NCBI RefSeq assembly: GCF_018860155.1
Contig: NZ_JAHKNI010000016.1
Coordinates: 1-64,000 of the forward strand
Origin: Nocardia albiluteola
Lineage (GTDB): Bacteria; Actinomycetota; Actinomycetes; Mycobacteriales; Mycobacteriaceae
Direction of reading: 5' to 3'
Length of the DNA stretch: 64,000 nucleotides
Both the position numbers and the translations under genes were made by a program. Within the stretch, counting starts at the first letter, position 1; each line of letters starts with the position of its first letter. Shown here in pieces: positions 1 through 7,747 of the stretch. The notes beneath the pieces are model-generated. The model searched no databases. It was not told the DNA's origin and saw only the letters and a program-made list of their open reading frames with translations.

Positions 1-117
1 TACGGCGGCTATAGCGGTGGGGAAACGCCCGGTCCCATTCCGAACCCGGAAGCTAAGGCCACCTGCGCCGATGGTACTGCACTCGCCAGGGTGTGGGAGA
101 GTAGGACACCGCCGGAA
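1..117 (+). rRNA. rrf: 5S ribosomal RNA (5' edge at window start)
   Basis: The first ~117 bases read as an actinobacterial 5S rRNA. The loop-A/B core GAAACGCCCGGTCCCATTCC, the CCGAACCCGGAAGCTAAG segment and the GATGGTACTGCA segment are all present, and the 3' end (ACACCGCCGG) pairs with the opening GGCGG. One to a few 5' bases may lie outside the window. It is followed directly by a strong hairpin, as expected for the last gene of an rRNA operon. Confidence 0.93.
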
Positions 118-128
118 CATCCTTTGCC

Positions 129-158
129 GAAGGCCCCCAGCATCAGCTGGGGGCCTTC
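129..158 (+). terminator. rRNA operon terminator hairpin
   Basis: Perfect 12-bp inverted repeat GAAGGCCCCCAG / CTGGGGGCCTTC with a 6-base loop, starting about a dozen bases after the 5S end. There is no long T-run, which is common in high-GC actinobacteria. Confidence 0.8.
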
Positions 159-193
159 GTGCGTTCACAGCGCAATATGCGACAGGGTCCATG

Positions 194-225
194 TACGATT
201 CGTCCAGTTCTACCCGGATGGGAGG
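194..225 (+). promoter_or_regulatory. candidate -10 box and ribosome binding site of the 21-aa ORF
   Basis: TACGAT at 194-199 fits an actinobacterial -10 (TANNNT). GGGAGG at 220-225 is a strong Shine-Dalgarno sequence 8 bases before the ATG at 234. No clear -35 was seen. The site lies just after the rRNA terminator, so the downstream ORF would have its own promoter. Confidence 0.4.
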
Positions 226-233
226 TCGTATAC

Positions 234-299
234 ATGGACGCGCTCGCCAGCTACATCAGCTCGATGCTGATGGCACTCGCCACCGGCTCCGCAGACTGA
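234..299 (+). CDS. candidate 21-residue hydrophobic peptide
   Basis: A 22-codon ORF (ATG to TGA) encodes MDALASYISSMLMALATGSA followed by D. It is preceded by a near-ideal Shine-Dalgarno (GGGAGG, 8-base spacing) and a plausible -10, and followed about 50 bases later by a second hairpin. It therefore sits as a compact transcription unit between two terminators. The peptide is one short amphipathic or hydrophobic helix with a single acidic residue at each end and no positive charge. In outline it recalls small secreted helical peptides of mycolata, but I do not recognise it and assign no function. Because of its size, coding status rests only on the signals around it. Confidence 0.45.
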   Translation: MDALASYISSMLMALATGSAD

Positions 300-352
300 A
301 CGAAGGTCTGTTGGGAGGCCGCTTCCGGCTCTGACGCCGAAAAGTCGTTTAT

Positions 353-383
353 GAAGGCCCTCGGCAGCATGCCGGGGGCCTTC
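353..383 (+). terminator. hairpin downstream of the 21-aa ORF
   Basis: GAAGGCCC-TC-GGC / GCC-GG-GGGCCTTC around an AGCAT loop forms a strong stem with a small internal mismatch. The outer arm resembles the 5S terminator at 129-158, so the two hairpins may share an origin. Confidence 0.6.
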
Positions 384-653
384 GCACGTTCAGGCCTCCG
401 GCGCATGTGGGTCCCCCGCTCGTAGAGTCCCGTCCGGCTTCGCAGCCCGCACGCCCGTCAAAAAACCATGATCAACTGGGCCCTCGTGTTGCGACCTTGT
501 AGCCCGGTGGGTTTTACTGACCGGGAATTTTTTCAGTCGTCCGCGGGTTCACAGCATCTTCACAAGTGACGGCTAGCCATCATCCAGCGCAGATCTGGAT
601 GATGGAAGAGACGCCGGAGAAGTGGACGGCGGTATCGCGAGGAAGGGATGCGT
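384..653. other. intergenic, no gene seen
   Basis: About 270 bases without a convincing ORF. It contains AT-richer patches around 460-545 that could hold the promoter of the rhomboid-like pair. No specific site is claimed. Confidence 0.5.
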
Positions 654-1385
654 ATGGTGGTGCTGACCGCACCCAGCCAGGGCGCACCGGTAGGCCCCGG
701 TGTCGCGCCCCGGACCGGTTGGCGTCGGCTGTTCCTGCCGGCGACCTACGGCTACGGAGCGCTGCTGATCCTGGTCGCGGGCGTGCTGTCGGCGCTGAGC
801 AACTCCGCGCAGGCCACGGTGTTCCTGCACTTCAGCACCAACCTGCACAACCTGCTGCGCGGTCACATCGGCACGCTGTTCTCCAGCGCCCTGCTGATCG
901 GCGACACCGATACCTCCCTCATCGTCATTCCGCTGCTGATCTGCCTGCTGGCCCTGGCTGAGCTGAAGTTCGGGGCCGGCCGGCTCATCCGGATCTTCCT
1001 CGCCGGACATCTCGGCGCGACGTTGCTGGTCGCCTCCGGCCTCTGGATCGCGGTGTCGGCGGGCTGGGTCCCGCTCGCGATCACGCGCTCCGAGGATGTC
1101 GGCATCAGCTACGGCGCGATGGCCCTGATCGGCGCCTTCCTGGTGCTGATGCCGGAACGCTGGCGCCCCACCTGGGCCATCACCTGGATCGCGGTGGCGG
1201 TCGCGGGGGTGGCGATGGGGCACACCTTCACCAACGTCGGACATCTGATCTCCGTGACCATCGGCCTGGTGGCCGGTATCTGGCTGATCCGCACGGGCCG
1301 CCTGTCGGTGTCGCCGCTGCGGAAGTTCGAGATCGCCCTGCTGGTCACCGCGACCCTGCTGGGATACACGATCCTCGTGGGCTGA
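654..1385 (+). CDS. rhomboid-like membrane protein A
   Basis: A 243-residue polytopic membrane protein with six or seven hydrophobic segments. It has a rhomboid layout: an NLHNLLRGHIGTLFSSA segment matching the loop-1/HxxxN region, a GHLGATLL helix, the sequence DVGISYGAM in which Ser152 would be the nucleophile (GxSxG), and TNVGHLIS in which His197 would be the second catalytic residue. This suggests an intramembrane serine protease or a rhomboid-fold relative; activity and substrate are unknown. The start was placed at 654 rather than the ATG at 648 because GAGGAAGGG (639-647) is then correctly spaced. A paralogue follows 14 bases after the stop and is probably co-transcribed. Confidence 0.75.
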   Translation: MVVLTAPSQGAPVGPGVAPRTGWRRLFLPATYGYGALLILVAGVLSALSNSAQATVFLHFSTNLHNLLRGHIGTLFSSALLIGDTDTSLIVIPLLICLLALAELKFGAGRLIRIFLAGHLGATLLVASGLWIAVSAGWVPLAITRSEDVGISYGAMALIGAFLVLMPERWRPTWAITWIAVAVAGVAMGHTFTNVGHLISVTIGLVAGIWLIRTGRLSVSPLRKFEIALLVTATLLGYTILVG

Positions 1386-1399
1386 CGAGGCCGGGTGGT

Positions 1400-2137
1400 G
1401 TGCTCATGGTCGGGACGCTGACGGCCGAACGGGCACAGGCCGAGGTCACCTCGGCGGTCGGCGTGCTGCGCCGGCGGCATTGGCTGCCCGTCACCATCGG
1501 CTACGTGCTCGCGCTCACCGCGGTCGCGGTCGTGTTCGCGCGGGTGAAACCGGTCGCGCAGGGCCGGATCATCGCCGACACCAGTACCAATCTGCACAAT
1601 CTGGAGCACGGTCATATCGACACGCTGTTCTCCAGCGCGTTCGTCATCGCCGACACGAACTCGACGCTCGCCGACGTGCCGCTGCTGGCCTGCGTGCTGG
1701 CCCTTGTCGAACTGCGCTTCGGCGCCTGGCATGCCGTGCGCACCTTCCTGGCGGGACATGTCGGCGCGACGCTGCTGGTGGCCGGGGGGCTGTGGCTCGC
1801 GGTGCGCCAGCACTGGCTGCCCGACAGCATCGGTGACTCGGAGGACGTGGGCATCAGCTACGGCGCGATGACCCTGTTCGGATCGCTCATAGTGATGGTG
1901 CCCGCGCGCCGCCGCATTCCGTGGGCCCTGGTGTGGGCGGTGATCGCGGTGCGGGGCGTGCTGGACAACCGCGACTTCACCAGCGTCGGGCACCTGCTCT
2001 CCTACGGCATCGGCCTGCTGATCGGCATGGTGATGCTGGCCCGGGGAGCCGGGGCATCGCGCGAGCGGAGGTGGGCCGACACGGTGGCGCTCATCGCCGC
2101 CTCGGCGCTTGCGGTGTCGTATCTCCTGGGCTGGTGA
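1400..2137 (+). CDS. rhomboid-like membrane protein B (tandem paralogue)
   Basis: A 245-residue polytopic membrane protein, clearly paralogous to the upstream gene along its length: STNLHNLEHGHIDTLFSSA, a GHVGATLLVAGG helix, EDVGISYGAM with the candidate nucleophile Ser153, and TSVGHLLSYG with candidate His198. Both active-site positions are kept in both copies, so neither looks dead. The GTG at 1400 is used with CGAGG about 9 bases upstream; the ATG at 1406 is an equally possible start. The short gap to the upstream gene indicates one operon, and the products could act as a heteromeric pair, which is inference only. Confidence 0.74.
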   Translation: MLMVGTLTAERAQAEVTSAVGVLRRRHWLPVTIGYVLALTAVAVVFARVKPVAQGRIIADTSTNLHNLEHGHIDTLFSSAFVIADTNSTLADVPLLACVLALVELRFGAWHAVRTFLAGHVGATLLVAGGLWLAVRQHWLPDSIGDSEDVGISYGAMTLFGSLIVMVPARRRIPWALVWAVIAVRGVLDNRDFTSVGHLLSYGIGLLIGMVMLARGAGASRERRWADTVALIAASALAVSYLLGW

Positions 2138-2221
2138 GCGTCCGGGGTGTTGTGGCCGCCACCGAACGACACACGGCCCTAGCTGTCCGGGCGGAGGTGC
2201 GGGTGGCCTAGAGTGCCTCAG

Positions 2222-2893
2222 GTGCGCCTCGTGATTGCTCGTTGTCAGGTCGACTACGTGGGTCGGCTCACCGCTCATCTGCCCATGGCCCGGCGGCTGC
2301 TGTTGATGAAGGCGGACGGGTCGGTGCTCGTGCACTCGGACGGTGGCTCGTACAAGCCGCTGAACTGGATGAGCCCGCCCTGCTGGCTGGAGGAGCGTGA
2401 CGCGGACTCCGCCAAGCTGTGGGTGGTGACCAACAAGGCGGGCGAGGAACTGCGGATCACGGTCGAGGAGATCGAACACGATTCCTCGCACGAACTGGGC
2501 GTCGATCCGGGCCTGGTGAAGGATGGCGTCGAGGCGCACCTGCAGAAGTTGCTGGCCGAGCACATCGAAACCCTCGGCGCCGGTTACACATTGATCCGCC
2601 GCGAGTACATGACCGCGATCGGCCCGGTCGACATTCTGTGCCGCGACGCCGACGGCGCGACGGTCGCGGTGGAGATCAAGCGGCGCGGTGAGATCGACGG
2701 CGTCGAACAGCTCACGCGTTACCTGGAACTGCTCAACCGGGATCCGCTGCTGGCGCCGGTCGCGGGCGTCTTCGCCGCGCAGCAGATCAAGCCGCAGGCC
2801 CGCACCCTCGCTACCGATCGTGGTATCCGCTGCCTGACACTCGATTACGACGCCCTGCGCGGTACGGAGAGCGACGAATTCCGCTTGTTTTAG
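2222..2893 (+). CDS. nucS: mismatch-specific endonuclease NucS
   Basis: 223 residues, the usual length for NucS/EndoMS, the enzyme of non-canonical mismatch repair in Actinobacteria and Archaea. It cuts both strands at certain mismatches and works with the beta clamp. The N-terminal part begins MRLVIARCQVDYVGRLTAHL, typical of the dimerisation and DNA-binding domain. The RecB-like nuclease domain carries the metal-binding core GPVDILC and VAVEIKRRG, then EQLTRYLELL. The C-terminus ESDEFRLF fits the clamp-binding tail. The family N-terminus selects the GTG at 2222 over the in-frame GTG at 2213. Its place after the rRNA operon matches the mycobacterial order. Confidence 0.95.
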   Translation: MRLVIARCQVDYVGRLTAHLPMARRLLLMKADGSVLVHSDGGSYKPLNWMSPPCWLEERDADSAKLWVVTNKAGEELRITVEEIEHDSSHELGVDPGLVKDGVEAHLQKLLAEHIETLGAGYTLIRREYMTAIGPVDILCRDADGATVAVEIKRRGEIDGVEQLTRYLELLNRDPLLAPVAGVFAAQQIKPQARTLATDRGIRCLTLDYDALRGTESDEFRLF

Positions 2894-3191
2894 GGAGGAT
2901 GACTGCTTGCCGGCAACCACCGATCCGGGGCCGCGGTCCGGCAACTCGATGGCTGGATGGCTCGGTCGTTGGGGCAGCGCACCCGACGACCGTTGAGTAG
3001 GGGTGCGGGAACCCTTAGCTGTGCCGTCTCATGAGATTGGTGCCGTCGGGTGGGCGGGGCGGCAACTCGTCGGTCTCGTGCACCAGCCACCGAATGCTCC
3101 CGCCCCTTGCGAGATCAGCCCGATGTTCTGGCAGTTGAACTACGGCCCTATACCCCCTTGGGTCTGATGGAGGCTCCTCGTTTGAGAGAGG
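2894..3191. other. junction between nucS and the accessory block, no gene seen
   Basis: About 300 bases with no supported ORF on either strand. The reference order (nucS followed by the epimerase region) is broken here. No clear terminal inverted repeat or target duplication could be identified by eye. Confidence 0.45.
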
Positions 3192-3611
3192 ATGAACATC
3201 ATGGCTCAACCTCAGAAGTACTCACGTGAGGTGCGGCAGAACGCGGTGGCGCTGCTGCGGGAGCAGGTTGACCAGTACGACTCCGAGTGGGAGGCGATGC
3301 GGTCGGTGGCCGGGAAGGTCGGTGTGGCCGCCGAGACGCTGCGCAAGTGGGTGTGCGAGGACGAGGTCGACGATGGCCGCCGCCACCGGGCGACGAGTGA
3401 GGAGTCCGCGGAATTGAAGCGGCTCCGCCGTGAAAATGCCGAGTTGCGCCGCGCGAACGAGATCTTGAAGGCGGCGTCGGGTGATGCCACCGATGCCGGA
3501 GGCTTCGTGGAAGCGATCAAGGTGTTGGGAGCGATACTTGCCGCCATCGTGCTGCTCATGGGGAGTAGCTACGTGATCTGGTACGTGATAGACCGTTACC
3601 TTATTCGATGA
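3192..3611 (+). CDS. IS3-type OrfA head joined to a transmembrane tail
   Basis: 139 residues. Residues ~4-95 are a typical IS3-family OrfA: KYSREVRQNAVALLRE, a helix-turn-helix with ETLRKWV, then a leucine-zipper-like coil ending KRLRRENAELRRANEILKAA. In true OrfA proteins the sequence then continues toward the OrfB frameshift (often FFAAELD). Here it changes to a Gly/Asp linker and one strong membrane helix (about residues 110-136, VLGAILAAIVLLMGSSYVIW) and stops. No OrfB/DDE transposase follows. It is either an IS remnant that gained a new 3' end by deletion or an adopted DNA-binding membrane protein. Two ATGs (3192, 3201) follow GAGAGG at 3184-3189. Confidence 0.6.
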   Translation: MNIMAQPQKYSREVRQNAVALLREQVDQYDSEWEAMRSVAGKVGVAAETLRKWVCEDEVDDGRRHRATSEESAELKRLRRENAELRRANEILKAASGDATDAGGFVEAIKVLGAILAAIVLLMGSSYVIWYVIDRYLIR

Positions 3612-3705
3612 CCCGCAGCTTTTGCCGCAGGCGTTTTCGCGGGGCATGTCGGACCTAGCTCGTATCGTCGGCGCCATGACCGACATCGCTCCGGGGCACA
3701 CTGCT

Positions 3706-4986
3706 TCATAGTCGGGTGTAGTCCCGCTGGTCCTGCTCGAACGCGGTCAGGATTTCCGGTGTCAGGGTCGGGCGGGTGTTCGCGACTGCGGTCAGGTAGT
3801 CCTCGGTAGTCGCGGGTGCGTCGGTGCTGTCGCGCATTGAGCGTTCGAACGCGGACTGCGCGCCTGCACGGGCCGCGTATTCAATATCAGCAGGGGTGAA
3901 TTGCGCTGTGGCGCACACCAAACCGTCGAGGTCGATGGTCTCGGCGGCGGGGCCGAGATATCGTCGCCAGATCGCGTTCCGTGCCGGTGCGTCCGGCGGG
4001 CCGACCGGAATCACGTAGTCGAATCGACCGGGTCGCAGGAATGCCGAGTCCAATGAGCAGACCGAGTTCGTGGCGCAGATCAGCAGGCGACTGTAGTTCT
4101 CGCGGAACGTCGGTATCAGCTTGAGCAGCTCGTTGGTGACTCCGTGCGCAGGGCTTGTCGCCGTACCCGAACGCGTGCCCGCGATCTCCTCCACCTCATC
4201 GATGAACAGCAGCAGCTCGTCGAGTTCGGCCAGGTCGGCGAATACCTCGCGCAGCGAGGCCGCGAGTCCACCCGTCGCCGCGGCGGCCAGCCGGGAGGGA
4301 AACAATTCGACGAACGGCCAACCGAGTCGGGACGCGACCGCTTTCGCGAAGCTGGTCTTGCCGGTCCCCGGTGGCCCGAACAGGATGACGCTCTTGGGCG
4401 GCAGAACCCGATAGCGCTCGGCCACATCGGGATTCGCCAAAGGTAACACGACCCGGCGTTCGATGATCTCCTTCTCCCGGTCCATCCCAGCCATCGACTG
4501 CCACAGTCCCGGTGGTAGTAGCCGCCCGCCCAGTTCGGTCAGCAGGGTGGACTGCGCGGGGGCCAGTGGTTCCAACATCTCGTAGTAGACGAGGCCCGCC
4601 CGGCGCAAGTACCCGGAATTCTCGAACGCCACAGATCCGGTGGCGCCCTCGGGGACGAGGGTGCAGATCCGCCGCACGCCGTTCGACCGCAGCCGCCGCT
4701 CCAGTTCGGCAAGCAGTGCGCTGCCGATGCCGCGCCGCCGCCACCGCGCCGCCAGCGCCACCAGCAGGACCCAGGCCCGCTCGCCATGGATCTGGGCGAC
4801 CGCCATCCCGACCATTTCGCCGCCGACCTCGGCGACCACCGCCGACTCCCCAGCTCGCGCGGCCGCCATCACCTCCGCCAGTGCGAACACCGGCTCGTCC
4901 GTAGTAGGCACACGACTCTGCTCCCAGATCTGGATCCCCTGATCCAGATCATCGTCACGGAACTCGCGTAACCGCCAAACCGGCAT
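3706..4986 (-). CDS. GNAT acetyltransferase-AAA+ ATPase fusion protein
   Basis: 426 residues with two clear domains. Residues 1-~145 are a GNAT N-acetyltransferase domain: it opens WRLREFRDDDLDQGIQIWEQ and has the acetyl-CoA-binding loop RWRRRGIGSALLAELE and a conserved ENSGYLRRAGL. Residues ~175-426 are a classical AAA+ ATPase of the FtsH/CDC48 class: Walker A GPPGTGKTSF, Walker B LLFIDEVEEI, sensor 1 CATNS, and LRPGRFDYVIPVG with the arginine finger region. No protease or membrane domain is present. An acetyltransferase steered by an AAA+ motor on a protein target is a reasonable idea but unproven. It is encoded alone and converges with the OrfA-like gene. Confidence 0.8.
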   Translation of the reverse strand: MPVWRLREFRDDDLDQGIQIWEQSRVPTTDEPVFALAEVMAAARAGESAVVAEVGGEMVGMAVAQIHGERAWVLLVALAARWRRRGIGSALLAELERRLRSNGVRRICTLVPEGATGSVAFENSGYLRRAGLVYYEMLEPLAPAQSTLLTELGGRLLPPGLWQSMAGMDREKEIIERRVVLPLANPDVAERYRVLPPKSVILFGPPGTGKTSFAKAVASRLGWPFVELFPSRLAAAATGGLAASLREVFADLAELDELLLFIDEVEEIAGTRSGTATSPAHGVTNELLKLIPTFRENYSRLLICATNSVCSLDSAFLRPGRFDYVIPVGPPDAPARNAIWRRYLGPAAETIDLDGLVCATAQFTPADIEYAARAGAQSAFERSMRDSTDAPATTEDYLTAVANTRPTLTPEILTAFEQDQRDYTRL

Positions 4987-5101
4987 AGATCTCCCTATCC
5001 GCCCCCCGTGAGCTGTTCAGGGTCGCCGACGGAAAGGTCGAGCCCAGTGGTCCGAGCCAGGCGTCGAGGCCGACCGGGTCAGCATGCCGGAACCCGGCCG
5101 C

Positions 5102-5509
5102 TCACCGCGCGGCCGGGGGCGGTCCGAACAGCTGGCCCAGGCCGCGTGGACGGGGTGTGGGCTGGTTGCCGGTTCCCTGTCCGGCGATGGTGCCGGGTCC
5201 ACTGGGTGCGACATCGGTGGTGCCGGTGTGGGTGTAGTAGGTGGGGACGTCCTGGCGGGTGGCTTCGGGTTCATGGCGGGCGGCGCGTCCGCGGCGGGCG
5301 CCGGCCCGTAACAGGCCCAGCCCGGCGATTCCGATGCCGCCGACGACGATGCCGTAGAGAAACAGCACACCGGTGGATCCGGTCACGTGATAGCCGAATA
5401 CCGCGAAGTTGTCGGTCAATGCGTGGTCGCTGCCGCCGTTGGCGAATACGCCCACGACGCCGATGAGAACGGCGACGATGAGGATGACGAGCCCGACGAT
5501 GACGATCAT
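5102..5509 (-). CDS. small two-helix membrane protein
   Basis: 135 residues. The N-terminus is a hydrophobic helix (MIVIVGLVILIVAVLIGVVG), followed by an extracytoplasmic-looking loop with GSDHALTDNFAVFGYHVTG, a second helix (GVLFLYGIVVGGIGIAGLGL), a basic stretch (GARRGRAARH) and a disordered Pro/Gly/Thr-rich tail. Such short two-TM proteins are common in Nocardia and Mycobacterium and have no known role. The ATG at 5509 opens directly into the first helix. Confidence 0.65.
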   Translation of the reverse strand: MIVIVGLVILIVAVLIGVVGVFANGGSDHALTDNFAVFGYHVTGSTGVLFLYGIVVGGIGIAGLGLLRAGARRGRAARHEPEATRQDVPTYYTHTGTTDVAPSGPGTIAGQGTGNQPTPRPRGLGQLFGPPPAAR

Positions 5510-5872
5510 GACGATCCCTCGGATCTATTGCTGCTCTCAGTACACGCCGAGCAAATCCCGATGTCAACGCTGTAGGTCCTTGGTGCGATCGCTGATCACG
5601 GCCAATGCGTTGTGGACCGAACTTTGACACGGGTCGACTACGGCCGACGCTGAGCGCGGTCAGTATGGCAGCGTACGGCGACGGAACGGTAGCGGCCCGG
5701 CCGTGACATCGGTGATGCCATGGCTATGCGGCCGCGTCCGCCCGAACTCGAGGTGCAGCCACTCGGGCTGCACACGCAGCCCGTGGTTCCCGCGCGGGAT
5801 CGATGGCCGCTCGGTAGCTGAGCAGATCTAGTCGCGCTCGCGAACAGGGAGGTATGGGAACAGGTCCGCGTT
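5510..5872. other. intergenic between divergent genes, no gene seen
   Basis: About 360 bases separating the two-helix protein (minus) from the nucleotidyltransferase-like gene (plus). A good Shine-Dalgarno (GGGAGG, 5847-5852) lies just before an ATG at 5854, but that ATG is out of frame with the ORF that follows, which may mean the following gene has a damaged 5' end. Confidence 0.45.
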
Positions 5873-6574
5873 TTGCTCGGGCGAGTCCTCGGCCGCGTCC
5901 GAGATGCCCAACAGCGCAAAGCATGCCGGATCGCAGCCCTGTTGCTCGAGGAGATTCTGCGCGATGACCACGATCTCGCCGCGATCCTCGCCCTCGGTGA
6001 CTACGCCTTGGGCTCAACGGTTTTCGGGTCTGAGCTGCCCGTGTTCGGAACGCTCGACTTCGGCCACGCCGTCCCGCAGGCTGCGCTGGAACACATCGCA
6101 TTTGGGCAGATCAGCCGGGCAGGACGCCGGTACTCCGCGCGGGCCGACAACGCCGACACGCTCGATAGTGACATCGACCTCCTCGTCGTCCTGCCGAACG
6201 ACGTACCTGTCGCGCAGGCCCTACAAGGACGAGAGACATTCACTCGCAACTATATTCATCTCCACACCCTCTTTGAACGCCCGCCGGATCTGCAATGGCC
6301 CGGCGAAGTGTGCGACGCGGCCGATCTCGATGCTGGGATCTCCGGTGCGGCATTCGACCTGGACTCCGGGCCAGAGCTGCGTCTGTGCTCAGACGGCCGC
6401 CCGTACCGCCATTGGGTCAGCATGGGTGCGACCGGAACCCCGCTCGTCGGCCGCGCCGCGCTCGCGGGTTACACCATCCAGGCGGAACGGCTACAGGCAT
6501 TGCAATCTGCATATCAACCTCGGTGTACACCGGTCGGGTTGGGTCCTATGGGAGTCGGTTGCCGGACGGTATAG
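5873..6574 (+). CDS. nucleotidyltransferase-like protein (variant MNT fold)
   Basis: 233 residues as drawn. The sequence TLDSDIDLLVVLPNDVPVAQ matches the DxD metal-binding strand of the pol-beta-like minimal nucleotidyltransferase family. The usual GSxARG motif before it is degenerate (IAFGQISRAGRRYSARA). Residues ~1-75 are helical and unrecognised, and the C-terminal ~80 residues show no known domain. The start is uncertain: TTG 5873 has no correctly spaced ribosome site, the frame is open without ATG/GTG back to the stop at 5819, and the strong Shine-Dalgarno upstream serves an out-of-frame ATG at 5854. It lies 64 bases before the ferritin-like gene. Such MNT proteins often modify a partner or an antibiotic; no specific substrate can be named. 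Confidence 0.5.
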   Translation: MLGRVLGRVRDAQQRKACRIAALLLEEILRDDHDLAAILALGDYALGSTVFGSELPVFGTLDFGHAVPQAALEHIAFGQISRAGRRYSARADNADTLDSDIDLLVVLPNDVPVAQALQGRETFTRNYIHLHTLFERPPDLQWPGEVCDAADLDAGISGAAFDLDSGPELRLCSDGRPYRHWVSMGATGTPLVGRAALAGYTIQAERLQALQSAYQPRCTPVGLGPMGVGCRTV

Positions 6575-6638
6575 TCGTCAAGCGTTGCACAGTGCGCCGA
6601 CCCGATGCCGTCTATTACGTCGAAGGGACGAGATCCGC

Positions 6639-7601
6639 ATGAGTACACGCGACACGACTACGTTGTCGGCGCAGTTGCGCGCCGTTCTTGCTTTGACCAA
6701 TACCGAGATCCAGGTCGCGGACACCCGGATTGTGCAGGCCCGCACCGAGGCGGTACGCCGGGTGCTGTCCGAGAACGCCGACAACGCCCGCGACCGCGCT
6801 CGTGCGATCGAGGCAGCCATCCGCGAACTGGGTGGTGTCCCGGAGCTGGTCGCGCCGTTCCTGGGACGGGGTGCCGCCGTGATCAAGGCCGTGGTCGAAC
6901 AGGCCCAGCCGTTCGATGAAACCCTGCTCGGTGACCTCGCCCTCGAACATCAGCTCCTGGACCGCGCCCACTACATCATGGCCCTGGCGACCACCGCCGG
7001 ATACCCCGATGTCGTGGCATTGGCGCAGCGGTTGATCACCGCGCATTCGGAGACCGTGGACTGGCTGACCACCGTGCTGGCCGAGGACGCCCTCGGCGGG
7101 CCGGCCGCACTGCGCCACACCCCACTGCAAGCGGGCGCCGGGACGGTGGTGAAGCTGGTCAACCTTCCCGCCAGCTGGTCCGCCCGCGGCCTGGACCGGG
7201 TACTGGACACCGTCCGCGCCACCCCACCGGCACTCGGTGAGTTGCTCGCCCAGGGCGCGCACGCCGGCGATGTCGCCGTCAAAACCCTCAGCGCCTCCCG
7301 CGACGCCGCGCTCGCCACCGCCGAGCAGGTCGCGCGCGACGAAGGCGCCGGCACCGCCGCGGACGCCTTGCATTCCCTCCGCACCGCCACCGGCACCCTC
7401 GAACCGAGTGAGTTGGCCATCGGCGACTACGACGACCTGAACGTCGCCGAAGCCGCCGCCGCGATCAAGGAACTCACCGAACCTGCCGACATCCGGGCCA
7501 TCCTGCTCTACGAGCAAGCGAACAAGGACCGCCAGGGTGTGGTCTCGGCCGCGCAAACCCTGCTCACGGCGATCGCCCAAGAAGTCGCCGGTCTCAGCTG
7601 A
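6639..7601 (+). CDS. ferritin-like helical protein with C-terminal small helical domain
   Basis: 320 residues, soluble and mostly alpha-helical. Residues ~1-155 fit the ferritin-like four-helix pattern seen in actinobacterial proteins, with EIQVADTRIVQARTEAVRRV, ALEHQLLDRAHYIMALA and AHSETVDWL helices; the E/H spacing is suggestive but a complete di-iron site was not verified. The C-terminal ~50 residues (DYDDLNVAEAAAAIKELTEP followed by DIRAILLYEQANKDRQGVV) resemble a small two-helix module found at the end of many actinobacterial cell-surface or stress proteins (DUF8129-like). The ATG at 6639 is chosen; the frame is open far upstream, but that part is a shadow of the preceding gene. Confidence 0.65.
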   Translation: MSTRDTTTLSAQLRAVLALTNTEIQVADTRIVQARTEAVRRVLSENADNARDRARAIEAAIRELGGVPELVAPFLGRGAAVIKAVVEQAQPFDETLLGDLALEHQLLDRAHYIMALATTAGYPDVVALAQRLITAHSETVDWLTTVLAEDALGGPAALRHTPLQAGAGTVVKLVNLPASWSARGLDRVLDTVRATPPALGELLAQGAHAGDVAVKTLSASRDAALATAEQVARDEGAGTAADALHSLRTATGTLEPSELAIGDYDDLNVAEAAAAIKELTEPADIRAILLYEQANKDRQGVVSAAQTLLTAIAQEVAGLS

Positions 7602-7747
7602 CCATTCGCCGAGGCGGTTGCCGGGTCGGAAGCCCGCCGAGTTCGCGCATGGTGCCTACCGCGGGCAGCGGCGAGGTGACCTTCAACCGCGACACAACTG
7701 GGCCGCCGGGAGGCATTGCCCACCGGCGGCCCAGCCGCTCCCCCTTG

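Noticed and set aside
1109..2944. 611-codon minus-strand ORF opposite the rhomboid-like pair and nucS
   Set aside because: Rich in Arg/His/Gln with no domain. The plus strand has clear families in the same place.
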